DNA from: JASJCL01 sp050291585 | Lineage (GTDB): Bacteria > Desulfobacterota > Desulfobacteria > Desulfobacterales > Desulfosarcinaceae | NCBI GenBank assembly: GCA_050291585.1 | Contig: JBNKKA010000048.1 | Coordinates: 1-26,670, forward strand | Reading direction: 5' to 3' | Length of the DNA stretch: 26,670 nucleotides | Part shown: positions 15,675 through 23,918 of the stretch, one piece after another | How positions within the stretch are numbered: the stretch's first letter is position 1 | How the letters are laid out: every line of letters begins with the position of its first letter | The notes under the pieces: generated by a model | The model's input: only the letters and a program-made list of their open reading frames with translations | The model's database searches: none | What the model was told of the DNA's origin: nothing | Position numbers and translations under genes: made by a program

Positions 15675-15714
15675 TTGACAACCTTACATTTATCCTTTAT
15701 TTTGATGCTATATT
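15675..15714 (+). promoter_or_regulatory. Candidate promoter of the gntR-trpBA cassette
   Basis: TTGACA (15675-15680) is followed after 17 bases by TATTTT (15698-15703). Slightly further is an extended -10, TGCTATATT (15706-15714). Either could start transcription 10-35 bases before the GTG start of gntR. Confidence 0.4.
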
Positions 15715-15739
15715 TAAATGAAACGTATTGAGGTCAACT

Positions 15740-16480
15740 GTGCTCAATCCAAAGTCGCCACTTCCGCTATACCACCAGCTGGCAGATATTTTAACCGAAC
15801 AGATCCGCTCGGGCATCTATCAACCCGGAGAGGCGATCCCTTCTGAAACCGGCATTGCAAAGCACTATCAAATTGGGCGTCCAACAGTTCGCCAGGCCAT
15901 GGATGTCCTTGTGAGAAAAGGGCTTGTGGAGCGGAAAAGAGGATCAGGGACGTTTGTTAAGCACCCGGGCCGTCAAGTGGACCTGTTTTCCCTTGCCGGC
16001 ACCTCTCAGGCATTCTTTACAAAAGGGATCAAAACCAATTCAAAGCTTATAGAGCCGTTGTCTTTAAAAAAAATTTTCAATGATAGTAATAACCCGTTTA
16101 ACCAGGGAACCTCCTTTTTTTTATCCCGGCTCACTCGTGTCAAAAAAGTTCCTGTGCTGCTGGAGGATATTTATCTTCACCCTGAATTATTTTTGGGCCT
16201 GGACAAGATGGACCTTGAAAACAAATCCCTTTCCCAAGTGGTGTCTGATCACTATTACTTGGAGCCGGAAAGCGGACAACAGACCTTTAAAACTGCTTTT
16301 CTATGCCCGGAAAAAGCTGGACTTCTGGGGCTTAAATTGTCTGACTCCATCCTTGAAGTGGAGAGGTCACTCAATTTTCCAGGTGCCCAAAACGCCGTTT
16401 TTTCTAGATTGTATTGCAGGACAGATCAATTTGTTTTCTCCCAGACCATACAACCGGGCAAAGGCCTGTCAGATGACTAA
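15740..16480 (+). CDS. GntR-family (HutC subfamily) transcriptional regulator
   Basis: 246 residues from the GTG at 15740, preceded by GAGG at six bases; a TTG at 15728 would add four residues but overlaps the ribosome site. The N-terminal winged helix has the GntR pattern: LPLYHQLADILTEQIRSGIYQPGEAIPSETGIAKHYQIGRPTVRQAMDVLVRKGLVERKRGSGTFV (about residues 7-72). The remainder is a UTRA ligand-binding domain (about 85-240), ending with VFSRLYCRTDQFVFSQTI. It lies 46 bases before trpB on the same strand, so it probably regulates trpBA in response to a small ligand. This is unusual, since bacterial trp genes are normally under TrpR, TRAP, attenuator or T-box control. The codons are much AT-richer than those of the flanking genes. 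Confidence 0.9.
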   Translation: MLNPKSPLPLYHQLADILTEQIRSGIYQPGEAIPSETGIAKHYQIGRPTVRQAMDVLVRKGLVERKRGSGTFVKHPGRQVDLFSLAGTSQAFFTKGIKTNSKLIEPLSLKKIFNDSNNPFNQGTSFFLSRLTRVKKVPVLLEDIYLHPELFLGLDKMDLENKSLSQVVSDHYYLEPESGQQTFKTAFLCPEKAGLLGLKLSDSILEVERSLNFPGAQNAVFSRLYCRTDQFVFSQTIQPGKGLSDD

Positions 16481-16526
16481 ACACAATTTTTAATTAATAT
16501 TTTTATTCCAGTTGGGAGAAAATAAT

Positions 16527-17753
16527 ATGAAATACAGAGGGTATTACGGCAGCTATGGCGGGGCATTTCTGCCTGAAATCCTGGTTGCCACGTTTGACGA
16601 ACTTGAAAAAGAGTTTGAGAAAATAAAACAGGATCCATCCTTCTGGAAAGCGTACAAAACTTTGATGTCATCTTATTCCTGCCGCCCCACACCACTGACC
16701 TTTGCAGACAATTTGACCCGTACGCTTGGCGGTGCCAAAATATATATTAAACGGGAAGATCTCAACCATACCGGAGCCCATAAGGCCAATAATGTGATGG
16801 GGCAGGGACTTCTTGTCAAACGGATGGGCAAAAAACGGGTGATCGCGGAAACCGGGGCCGGCCAGCATGGTGTGGCCACTGCCACCATGGCGGCAAAGTT
16901 CGGGTTTGACTGCACCATTTATATGGGAGAAGTGGATGTACTGAGGCAGCGGCCCAATGTCTTCTGGATGGAACAATTGGGCGCCACGGTGATTCCCGTA
17001 AAAGACGGGACAAGAATATTAAAAGACGCAATCAACGAAGCCTTCAGGGACTGGGTCACCAATATGGACACCACCCATTATGTACTGGGAACCGCCTGCG
17101 GACCCCATCCATTCCCGGAAATGGTATCCTATTTTCAATCCATCATTGGAACTGAAGCAAGAACTCAGATTCTTGCGGCGGAAAGGCAGCTTCCAAAAAG
17201 AGTATATGCCTGTGTGGGCGGCGGGTCCAATGCCATGGGGATTTTTTCAGGATTTTTTGATGACCCGGTTGAACTGGTGGGCGTTGAGGCAGGGGGCAAA
17301 GGACTGGACACGGGTATGCATGCCTCGCGGCTTAAATCAGATGATGGCAGCATGGGCATTGCCCAGGGGTATAAAACCTATTTTCTCCAGAATGATGACG
17401 GCCAGATGAAAGAGACCCATTCGATTTCAGCCGGCCTGGATTATATCGGAGTGTCCCCCATCCTGTCCAATATGCATGACCAGGGGACTGCCCGGTTTGA
17501 AAGTGTCACAGATACCCAAGTTCTGGATGCCCTGACGCTGACCATGCAAAAGGAGGGGATTATACCTGCGCTTGAATCCTCCCATGCATTTGCCCAGGCA
17601 TTTCTGGAAGCACCGTCCCTTTCAAAAGAGGATTCAATAATTATTAACCAGTCCGGTAGGGGGGACAAGGATATTTTTACCGTGGCAGAAGCAGTGAACG
17701 ATCCTAAATGGAAAGAATTTATTATTGAAAAGGCAAAAGAATACAATGCTTGA
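16527..17753 (+). CDS. trpB: Tryptophan synthase beta subunit
   Basis: 408 residues from the ATG at 16527 (GGGAG ribosome site; an upstream TTG at 16512 is rejected). It joins indole and serine to tryptophan with PLP. The PLP lysine is K86 in KREDLNHTGAHKANN. The catalytic Glu lies in AETGAGQHGVATA, the phosphate-binding loop is VGGGSNAMG, and the cofactor-ring Ser lies in INQSGRGDKD. Length and motifs match TrpB1, the type that pairs with TrpA, rather than the longer stand-alone TrpB2. It overlaps trpA by eight bases, which indicates translational coupling. The AT-rich base composition, unlike fdhA upstream or the thioesterase downstream, suggests acquisition. Confidence 0.96.
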   Translation: MKYRGYYGSYGGAFLPEILVATFDELEKEFEKIKQDPSFWKAYKTLMSSYSCRPTPLTFADNLTRTLGGAKIYIKREDLNHTGAHKANNVMGQGLLVKRMGKKRVIAETGAGQHGVATATMAAKFGFDCTIYMGEVDVLRQRPNVFWMEQLGATVIPVKDGTRILKDAINEAFRDWVTNMDTTHYVLGTACGPHPFPEMVSYFQSIIGTEARTQILAAERQLPKRVYACVGGGSNAMGIFSGFFDDPVELVGVEAGGKGLDTGMHASRLKSDDGSMGIAQGYKTYFLQNDDGQMKETHSISAGLDYIGVSPILSNMHDQGTARFESVTDTQVLDALTLTMQKEGIIPALESSHAFAQAFLEAPSLSKEDSIIINQSGRGDKDIFTVAEAVNDPKWKEFIIEKAKEYNA

Positions 17754-18516
17754 GACTTATATAAAAGAGCGGTTAAAATCCCGTGATATCCTTTTGATGA
17801 CCCATATTGTTATGGGGTATCCATCGTTTGAAGATTCGTTTGAAATTGTAAAACAGATGGTGGAGGCAGGCGTGGATTTGATGGAATTGCAGATCCCGTT
17901 TTCAGAACCCATGGCAGACGGCCCAGTCATTTTAAAAGCCAACCAGAAAGCCCTTGAAAACGGTTCAAACGTTAAAAAATGTTTTGAGTTCGCTCAAAAA
18001 GTATCCGCAAGCTTTCCCATTCCGTTTTTATTTATGAGCTATGCCAATATTCCCTTTAAATACGGAATGGATAAGTTCGCGGACAAGATGGCCCAAATCA
18101 ACCTTAAAGGAGCCATTATACCTGACCTTCCACCGGAAGAAGGAGAAGCGTATATTCGTGCAATGAAGAAAAACAGTTTGAGCCCGATATATATTTTTTC
18201 CCCTGAAACCAGTGATCAAAGGCTTGAGTACCTGTCTTCCTTTGCATCAGGGTTTGTGTATTGCCTGGCAAGAAAAGGGGTTACCGGAAAAGATACAGCC
18301 TTTTCAGATGATATTTCCGCCTATCTTATGCGGTGCAGAAAAGCCACCCACCTTCCCCTGGCCGTGGGATTCGGCGTAAAGGAAAAGGCAGATGTGGATT
18401 TTTTAAAAGGTAAGGCAGATATTGCCGTGATCGGCTCCCAGACCATACGGGTTGTGGAGGAAAAAGGCGCAGCAGCAACTGGTGAATTTATCAAAAGCCT
18501 TGGTGGGCTTTTCTAA
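17746..18516 (+). CDS. trpA: Tryptophan synthase alpha subunit
   Basis: 256 residues from the ATG at 17746, inside the end of trpB. It cleaves indole-3-glycerol phosphate to indole, which is channelled to TrpB. The two catalytic acids are present: E47 in LMELQIPFSEPMADG and D58 in the same loop. Loop and phosphate-binding segments follow (PDLPPEE, ARKGVTGKD, LAVGFGVKEKAD, AVIGSQTIR). It is complete at both ends and ends in an intrinsic terminator that overlaps its stop codon. No trpE, D, C or F is in the window, so the pair would depend on indoleglycerol phosphate made elsewhere or on salvage of indole by TrpB. Confidence 0.95.
   Translation: MLETYIKERLKSRDILLMTHIVMGYPSFEDSFEIVKQMVEAGVDLMELQIPFSEPMADGPVILKANQKALENGSNVKKCFEFAQKVSASFPIPFLFMSYANIPFKYGMDKFADKMAQINLKGAIIPDLPPEEGEAYIRAMKKNSLSPIYIFSPETSDQRLEYLSSFASGFVYCLARKGVTGKDTAFSDDISAYLMRCRKATHLPLAVGFGVKEKADVDFLKGKADIAVIGSQTIRVVEEKGAAATGEFIKSLGGLF
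18493..18512 (+). terminator. Intrinsic terminator of the trp cassette
   Basis: AAAAGCC (18493-18499) pairs with GGCTTTT (18506-18512) around TTGGTG, ending in a T run; the stem lies within the last codons of trpA. Confidence 0.7.
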
Positions 18517-18740
18517 TCCGCCACCTGCAGATTAGTCGGAGGGATAGGCGCGCTCATTTCACGCGGACCGATATAATTACGTGCAATGACAACATTATCG
18601 AAATAGACATTCATGTCTTGTGGTGCCGTCCAACTGCCGCCCAAATAGATATCAAACCTGGACCGTATATCGGCTTTCTCGAAGGCCAATCTGCCGTTGA
18701 TCCAACGCCGAAGTACTCCGTCGTGGCTTCCAAAGTACAC
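18513..18740 (-). pseudogene. Fragment of a secreted glycan-binding or lyase-like protein
   Basis: The - strand frame reads DGVLRRWINGRLAFEKADI, then DIYLGGSWTAPQDMNVYFDN and VVIARNYIGP, ending APIPPTNLQVAD. The pattern of a W-x-[ND]-G strand, GGSWTAP and YFDNVVIA is that of the last strands of a concanavalin-like polysaccharide lyase or lectin domain. PPTNLQV is a typical linker into a fibronectin type III domain. There is no start codon with a ribosome site, a stop lies directly upstream, and the frame ends at the trp terminator. It appears to be a gene remnant cut at both ends, with the cut at its 3' side coinciding with the edge of the trp cassette. Confidence 0.5.
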
Positions 18741-18743
18741 ATA

Positions 18744-18989
18744 TTAGCGAACGTTTATCTCCTTAGATTCCAGGAATCCTTGTTCGACAAATTTGAATCC
18801 CGTACATACACCATAGTGGCAACCTTCAGGGACATGAACACGTAAAGATTTCTTCCTTTCAAGCACAAGACTTGCTACCAGCGAGCTATTTGCAGGCAAT
18901 GATGTCTCACCCCAGCAAGTGTGCCAACCATCACTCTCAACATCCTGATAATGAATAATATCGTCCCTCCCCTGCAAACCTGGCTTCAA
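18744..18989 (-). CDS. Small open frame of unknown status, possibly a gene fragment
   Basis: 81 codons from an ATG at 18989. It includes HYQDVESDGWHTCWGETSLP and HVPEGCHYGVCTGFKFVEQG, with three Cys, a protein-like composition and no recognised family. No good ribosome site is seen. It lies within a stretch made of relics of other genes, so it is more likely a fragment than a gene. Confidence 0.25.
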   Translation of the reverse strand: MKPGLQGRDDIIHYQDVESDGWHTCWGETSLPANSSLVASLVLERKKSLRVHVPEGCHYGVCTGFKFVEQGFLESKEINVR

Positions 18990-19132
18990 AGGCTCGCACC
19001 CGTGGCATGGTGTGGATGGCCTTTCATTTCCTGAAGAACAATGCCAACTGGCTCACCATGGACGCCTTCGATTCCATCACCATGACGGCCGAGTACAAAG
19101 CCTGCGCGGTGCGGATCGACAAACTGGTGTAA
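18989..19132 (+). pseudogene. 3' remnant of a second fdhA gene
   Basis: The frame KARTRGMVWMAFHFLKNN, then NANWLTMDAFDSITMTAEYK and ACAVRIDKLV to a TAA at 19130, copies the C-terminus of FdhA (14740-14893) with a few substitutions. Most base differences fall at third positions, as expected of a once-functional paralog rather than a very recent duplication. Nothing upstream of about 18989 matches fdhA. Confidence 0.8.
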
Positions 19133-19257
19133 AGTAGCATTTAAGCGACGATCAGTGGACAAAAAAGAAAAGACGCAAAAGATGCGCAAAAATCGTGTCG
19201 GCCCCGATGTTGGGGTTGATTACCCGAGAAAGGGTTGATAGGTATGGCAGGTGTTCT
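19004..19257 (+). repeat. Long direct repeat, copy 2
   Basis: Partner of 14754-14987. It covers the fdhA remnant and the shared downstream sequence with AAGCGACGATCAGTGGAC and GGCCCCGATGTTGGGGTT. Within it GGGTTGAT occurs twice, 19 bases apart, where copy 1 has it once. Confidence 0.85.
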
Positions 19258-19323
19258 TGGACCCATTCGCATACCATAGACTTGCGGCAGCTGATGCGGT
19301 AGAGACTGCCTCGGAGGGCTCTG

Positions 19324-19836
19324 ATGAAGATCGACCCCGAACGCCTGAAAGCGATCCCCAACTGGGCAGACCAGGGCTGCTTCGCCTGCGGCGGCGCCAA
19401 CCCCCACGGCCTGCAGATGAAATTCTTCTCCGACGGCAAGCGGGTGTATGCCTTTCCACAGGTGCCCGAGCGCATGGCGGGCTGGGATCGCATCGTCCAC
19501 GGCGGCATCATCGCCACCATGCTGGATGAGATCATGGGGTGGGCGGCCATCCACCTCTTCAAGCAGCTGGGCGTCACCGAGACTCTCACCATCGACTTCA
19601 AAAAACCCCTTAAAATCGAAGAACCGCTTACCGCCGTGGCCTGCGCCCTTGAGGAACCTTCCGGACGCAGCGTCCGCATGCAGGGCCAGATCTACAACGC
19701 AGGGGAGCAGCTCTGCGCCCAAGCCACCAGTCGATTCAAGCTGATTCCTCCCAAAACCGCCATCCGCCTGGGCATAGTGGGTGCCGACTATCTCAAGGTG
19801 TTCGCCCCTATCCTGGATTTCGACTACCACGCCTGA
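19324..19836 (+). CDS. PaaI-type hotdog-fold thioesterase
   Basis: 170 residues. It has GCFACGGANPHGLQMKFF near residue 18, the usual opening of this hotdog subfamily. The active-site helix WDRIVHGGIIATMLDEIMGWA follows near 54-74, with HGG and Asp/Glu placed as in PaaI/YbgC-like acyl-CoA thioesterases. A strand-rich rest contains LTIDFKKPLKIEEPL. It probably hydrolyses an acyl- or aryl-CoA in the cytoplasm; the substrate is unknown. No clear ribosome site is seen before the ATG at 19324. It stands just after the repeat that carries the fdhA remnant. Confidence 0.88.
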   Translation: MKIDPERLKAIPNWADQGCFACGGANPHGLQMKFFSDGKRVYAFPQVPERMAGWDRIVHGGIIATMLDEIMGWAAIHLFKQLGVTETLTIDFKKPLKIEEPLTAVACALEEPSGRSVRMQGQIYNAGEQLCAQATSRFKLIPPKTAIRLGIVGADYLKVFAPILDFDYHA

Positions 19837-20053
19837 TAGAAAACCCATTCGCGCTGACCAGATAATAATTATTGGCAAGTCTCCATCTGTGTTTTACACA
19901 GAAACAGCCCCTTTGAGCGTTTTCCGCAAACAGGGCCGGGCTGCGAATCGATGCTTGCCGGCGCGGAGGTGGTGTCCGGCGATGGATGCAGGCGATCAGT
20001 CTAAACCCTCCGCTCGTAGGCAATACCCTAGCTTTGGACGAAAAGGAGCCCCT

Positions 20054-21205
20054 ATGACCGTAGCTGCTGATCAAACCCGCATCGAGGTGATCGACATGGC
20101 GCGCTTCTACGCCATCGCCCTCGTGTTCTACGGCCACTTCATCGAAGAGTTTATGCTGCTTAAAAACGCTGCCGGCGCCAGTCAGTATAAATTTATCTAC
20201 AGCTTCCACATGGTGCTCTTCGTGGTCATTGCCGGCTATGTGGCCAATGAGGCGGAGATCGATTGTGCGGTGGGCCGGTTTCTCAAGCACCGCTTTTTCT
20301 CGCGCCTGCTGCCCTTTCTCTTTTTCACCGCCGTGATGATGATCCCGCCCCTCTTCTTGGCCGGCAAATTTTTCGGGTTGCAACTGCCCTCCCTGGCAGG
20401 CTATGCCCAGGGCCTTCTCAACACCGCCTTCGGATTGCCCTCTTTCTGTGTCCCCTCCTGGTTCCTGCTGCTGGTCATCGGCCTGGAACTGGTGCATTTT
20501 TGCGCCTTCCGTTTCCTGCGTCAGTCGGATCTCCGCATCCTGATGGCAATCGTTGGCTTCTATTTCGTGGGCTACTGGCTGAATTTAAAGCTCGACATCT
20601 TCAACCCCTTGAAGGGTCGCACCATCGGATGGAATTACTTTTTTATCCACGAGGCGATCACCCTCTATGCCTTCTATCTGCTGGGCATCTTTCTACGCCG
20701 CAAACGCTTTTTAGTGGACAAGGTATCGCCGGCGATCCTGATTCCCGGGGTGCTGGTCAGTTTTCTGATCGTGCGGTTCACCTACCAGCTCAACACCGGA
20801 CCCTTCAATTTTGGCGTCTACAACTATGTAGTCATTCTCTTTGCCTCCCATGGCCATATCCTCTTCTTCCCCCTGACGGCTATCGCCGGGTGCGCCCTGA
20901 TACTGTTGCTGGCCAGACTGACACCCACCCAAAGGACCATCAACTGGCTGGGCCAGAACACCCTGATCCTCATGTGCCTCAACGGCATCTTCTACCATTA
21001 CATCAACCCGCCCATGGCAAAATGGGTGCTGGCCACCCTCCCAAATACAGGCCTTACGCTCTTTGCGGTGGGGTGCACCATGACGGCGGCCAGCCTCGCC
21101 GCCTGTATCCCCTTTGTCTACCTCTTCAATGCGTATCTTCCGCAACTCGTGGGCAAACCCAAGTTGCAAGGGCCGTTGTTAAAAAACCTGGTGCCCGTGG
21201 AGTAA
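20054..21205 (+). CDS. Membrane acyltransferase, acyltransferase 3 family
   Basis: 383 residues from the ATG at 20054 (AAGGAG six to eleven bases upstream; earlier in-frame starts lack a ribosome site). The N-terminus IEVIDMARFYAIALVFYGHFIEEF carries the conserved RxxA...H pattern of the family, with YSFHMVLFVVIAGYV following. About ten hydrophobic segments can be counted along the chain. Members transfer acyl groups to sugars, glucans or lipids at the cytoplasmic membrane. With no polysaccharide cluster around it, the acceptor cannot be named. It is 217 bases after the thioesterase, so co-transcription is possible but not shown. Confidence 0.88.
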   Translation: MTVAADQTRIEVIDMARFYAIALVFYGHFIEEFMLLKNAAGASQYKFIYSFHMVLFVVIAGYVANEAEIDCAVGRFLKHRFFSRLLPFLFFTAVMMIPPLFLAGKFFGLQLPSLAGYAQGLLNTAFGLPSFCVPSWFLLLVIGLELVHFCAFRFLRQSDLRILMAIVGFYFVGYWLNLKLDIFNPLKGRTIGWNYFFIHEAITLYAFYLLGIFLRRKRFLVDKVSPAILIPGVLVSFLIVRFTYQLNTGPFNFGVYNYVVILFASHGHILFFPLTAIAGCALILLLARLTPTQRTINWLGQNTLILMCLNGIFYHYINPPMAKWVLATLPNTGLTLFAVGCTMTAASLAACIPFVYLFNAYLPQLVGKPKLQGPLLKNLVPVE

Positions 21206-21411
21206 GACGCCTGCTGGGGTCAAGACGTCAAAAAGGGGGGCGATCGCTTGCGGGATGAGCCCTGCCCCGTCTCCCCCGGGCAACATGTCCGCCAGCTTAG
21301 GATAGATCCATCGCCGGGAACCCGAAATCTTCAGGCGTTATCCATCAAGGTGGCTGAATGGCAGGCGGATGCGCTTTTTGCAATGCAAACCCTCATCCAA
21401 GGAAAGGGCGT

Positions 21412-22193
21412 ATGATGGCATCCTTCTACAGAGCACTCTCTTTTGTTTTTAGCCTTGGCTTACTTGGCTTTGGCCTTTACCCGGCCAGCTGTGCCCAGGC
21501 CGACCAAGGCCTCACGCTTTACTTTGAAGAAAACGCCCAGATAGAATTGATCACCCCCCAAGGCTCGCGGGTATTGATCGATGTCCATGCCCCAGACGCC
21601 CTCTCCCGCCCCCCTGAGGCAACGGACATCCTCCTCACCACCCACAACCATATGGATCACCGGCGGCTTGATTTTGTGAAAACCTTCCCGGGCCATCAGA
21701 TCGATGTAAAGGTGGGTCAAATAACACGGCAGGATGTCAAGATTCGAAGCATCGCCTCGGCCCACAACGCCGGCGGTGAGTTCAGGCAAGAAGGCGGTTC
21801 CAACTATATATTTCTGGTGGAGATGGGCGGTCTGCGGATCGCCCATTTTGGAGATATCGGGCAAGAGGCACTGACAGATAAACAGCTCTCCGCTCTGGGC
21901 AAGGTGGATATCGCCATCACTCAGCTGGCCAACCAGTACTCGGATATGAACGCCACGAATAAAAAAGGCTTTCGGCTCATGGATCAGCTGCAGCCGCAGC
22001 TGATCATCCCGACCCACATTCANNNNNNNNNNACCAACCCCTGTGTGCCGAAATGGCCGTTAATAAATGGATCGCGTGGGAGACGTATAAGAAGGGCTTG
22101 GTCTTCATCCAAAGCGAGCTGCCAGCCGAGACCACCATCGTATTTATGGGCAGGAACGCAGACCTGGTGAAGCTGTCCCAGGCGAGCTGGTAA
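21412..22193 (+). CDS. Exported metallo-beta-lactamase-fold hydrolase, interrupted by an assembly gap
   Basis: The protein starts MMASFYRALSFVFSLGLLGFG with a signal peptide ending near ASCAQA (ribosome site GGAAAGG). It has the metal-binding TTHNHMDHRRLD (HxHxDH), an AHFGDIG segment and LIIPTHI before the run of Ns. After the gap the matching C-terminus is in a different frame: QPLCAEMAVNKWIAWETYKK, then SELPAETTIVFMGRNADLVK and a TAA at 22191. If the gene is intact, the real gap length must differ from ten by one modulo three. The fold resembles UlaG/RomA-like periplasmic metallohydrolases; the substrate is unknown. A terminator follows. Exact length cannot be given. Confidence 0.82.
22023..22032. 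other. Run of ten Ns, assembly gap
   Basis: Ten undetermined bases within the metallohydrolase gene. The ten-base size is probably a placeholder, as the flanking coding frames do not agree across it. Confidence 0.99.
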
Positions 22194-22215
22194 ACCCTAT
22201 GGTTGCATAAATCTG

Positions 22216-22231
22216 AAGCCCTCCGGCTTTT
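22216..22231 (+). terminator. Short intrinsic terminator after the metallohydrolase gene
   Basis: AAGCC (22216-22220) pairs with GGCTT (22225-22229) around CTCC, followed by TT and an A-broken T run. It is 22 bases after the stop codon. Confidence 0.5.
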
Positions 22232-22285
22232 ACAACGATAGGATAAACGCAAGCGGCAAGCGACTGCCCAATGTGAGCCCCTCTA

Positions 22286-23842
22286 TCAAGGGGCCGGGCA
22301 GTAATCCACCGCCGCCGAATCGGGATCCACCCCGGCCATCATGAGACCGATACGTTCGCGGTTGGCCGCGTCGCGATCGACGATGCCCATGATACGGCCT
22401 TCGAACATCACGGCGATGCGGTCCGAAAGGGCCAGGACCTCGTCCAGGTCTTCGCTGATGACGATGGTGGCGGTACCCTCAGTGCGCTGCTGGGCCAGGC
22501 GTTGATGGATATATTCGGCGGCGCCGATGTCGACGCCGCGGGTGGGCTGGGCGGCGATGAGCACTTTGGGGTTGCCGGAGAGTTCGCGGGCCATGATGAG
22601 CTTCTGGATGTTGCCTCCGGAAAGGTTTTTGGCGGGGGTTTCGAGGTCGGGGGTTTTGACGGCGAAAGCGTCCACCAACTTGCGGCAATGCTCGCCGATG
22701 GGGCCGAAGCGCAGAAACCCGTGCCGGCAGTGCTCAGCCTCGGCGTGGTTGAGAAGAATGAGGTTCTCCTTGACCGAGAAATCTCCGATGGCGCCGTCAC
22801 GCATGCGCTCCTCGGGTACGTAGGCCAGCCCGGCCTTGCGGACTGTCTTGGGTTGTCTAAGATCGATGGGGCGCCCGTCGATCTCTACCCTGCCCCCGAT
22901 AGTCGGCCGCAGACCGCTGACCGCCTCGGCCAGCTCCCGCTGGCCGTTGCCGCTGATACCGGCGATCCCCAGGATCTCCCCGCCTTTTACTTCCAGATTC
23001 AGTCCACGCACGGCGTCCACCCCGCGGTCGCCGCCCACCACCAGGTCTTTGATGAAGAGGCGCGCGGCCCCCGCCTCGACGGGATCACGATCCGGGGCCA
23101 GCTTCACGCTGCGCCCCACCATCATACGGGCCAGATCCTCGCGATTGGTATCGCAGGGAGCGGTCTCGCCCGTCACACGGCCATTGCGCAGGACCGTGAT
23201 ACGGTCGCTGAGGGTCAGCACCTCGTGCAGCTTGTGGGAGATGAAGATCAGGCTGCGGCCATCGGCCGCCATCTGCCTGAAGATAACGAAGAGATCGTCC
23301 ACCTCATTGGGGGTCAAAACCGCCGTGGGTTCATCCAGAATCAGAATAGCGGCGTCCCGGTAGAGGGCCTTGACGATCTCCACCCGCTGGCGCTCGCCCA
23401 CGGCCAGTTGCCAGACATGAGCGTCTGGATCCACATGCAAGCCGAATTGTTGGGACAATTCACGAATGCGCGTGGCCACGGTTCCCAGATCGGTGAGGGG
23501 CCCGCGGTCGGAACGCAACCCCAGGGCCACATTCTCCGCCACGGTGAGGCTGTCCACCAGCATAAAGTGCTGATGGATCATGCCGATACCGCTGTTGATG
23601 GCGTCGGCCGGGGAGTGAAAGCGGACGGCTTTGCCCTTGAGCAAGACCTCCCCCTCGTCCGCATGGTAGAGGCCGTAGAGGATCTTCATCAGGGTGCTCT
23701 TGCCGGCCCCGTTCTCCCCCAGGAGGGTGTGGATCTCTCCCCTGTGCAGGTCGAAGTTGACCTCCTGGTTGGCGATCACCCCGGGAAAGCGTTTGCCCAC
23801 CCCGCGCATCTCGAGTACGGGAGCAGAGGAACCGTCGGCCAT
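22286..23842 (-). CDS. ABC transporter ATPase, BMP/nucleoside importer family
   Basis: 518 residues with two ABC cassettes in one chain, as in YufO/NupO and sugar importers. First cassette: Walker A GENGAGKST near 40, signature LAVGERQRVEIVKAL near 147, Walker B AILILDEPTAVL near 170. Second cassette: degenerate Walker A GISGNGQREL, signature LSGGNIQKLIMAREL, and KVLIAAQPTRGVDIG, in which Ala-Gln replaces the usual Asp-Glu of Walker B, as is common in the second half of this family. The gene is last in the order permease-permease-binding protein-ATPase, and 76 bases with a hairpin separate it from the binding protein. It energises import of the ligand bound by the BMP protein. A small decayed copy lies at 15300-15536. 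Confidence 0.94.
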   Translation of the reverse strand: MADGSSAPVLEMRGVGKRFPGVIANQEVNFDLHRGEIHTLLGENGAGKSTLMKILYGLYHADEGEVLLKGKAVRFHSPADAINSGIGMIHQHFMLVDSLTVAENVALGLRSDRGPLTDLGTVATRIRELSQQFGLHVDPDAHVWQLAVGERQRVEIVKALYRDAAILILDEPTAVLTPNEVDDLFVIFRQMAADGRSLIFISHKLHEVLTLSDRITVLRNGRVTGETAPCDTNREDLARMMVGRSVKLAPDRDPVEAGAARLFIKDLVVGGDRGVDAVRGLNLEVKGGEILGIAGISGNGQRELAEAVSGLRPTIGGRVEIDGRPIDLRQPKTVRKAGLAYVPEERMRDGAIGDFSVKENLILLNHAEAEHCRHGFLRFGPIGEHCRKLVDAFAVKTPDLETPAKNLSGGNIQKLIMARELSGNPKVLIAAQPTRGVDIGAAEYIHQRLAQQRTEGTATIVISEDLDEVLALSDRIAVMFEGRIMGIVDRDAANRERIGLMMAGVDPDSAAVDYCPAP

Positions 23843-23863
23843 GGAAGCACTCCTGAGGTTAAA

Positions 23864-23895
23864 ACCCTGGGAGCAGTGATCTCTACTCCCCGGGT
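23864..23895 (-). other. Hairpin between binding protein and ATPase genes
   Basis: ACCC (23864-23867) pairs with GGGT (23892-23895) and GGGAG (23869-23873) with CTCCC (23886-23890), with one mismatch and a 12-base loop. There is no T tract. Such intercistronic hairpins often protect the upstream mRNA, here that of the binding protein. Confidence 0.4.
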
Positions 23896-23918
23896 CTGGT
23901 TAGTAGCGTGATAACTTC

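Larger units (their letters stand above)
14894..15739. other. Gene-poor mosaic stretch after fdhA
   Basis: No intact gene is seen. The first 95 bases belong to the direct repeat. Two perfect inverted repeats follow: GAGGATGG/CCATCCTC (15076-15094) and GTATTCAG/CTGAATAC (15199-15224). Then comes the ABC ATPase relic (15300-15536). From about 15640 the sequence turns AT-rich and leads into the GntR promoter. No transposase or tRNA was recognised. Confidence 0.6.

Noticed and set aside
15426..15731. 101-codon + strand frame between the ABC relic and gntR
   Set aside because: Its first part is the antisense of the ATPase relic and the rest crosses the cassette promoter; no gene features.
22502..23911. 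Long + strand open frame (469 codons) opposite the ABC ATPase
   Set aside because: A shadow of a clear two-cassette ATPase; the predicted protein has no family pattern.
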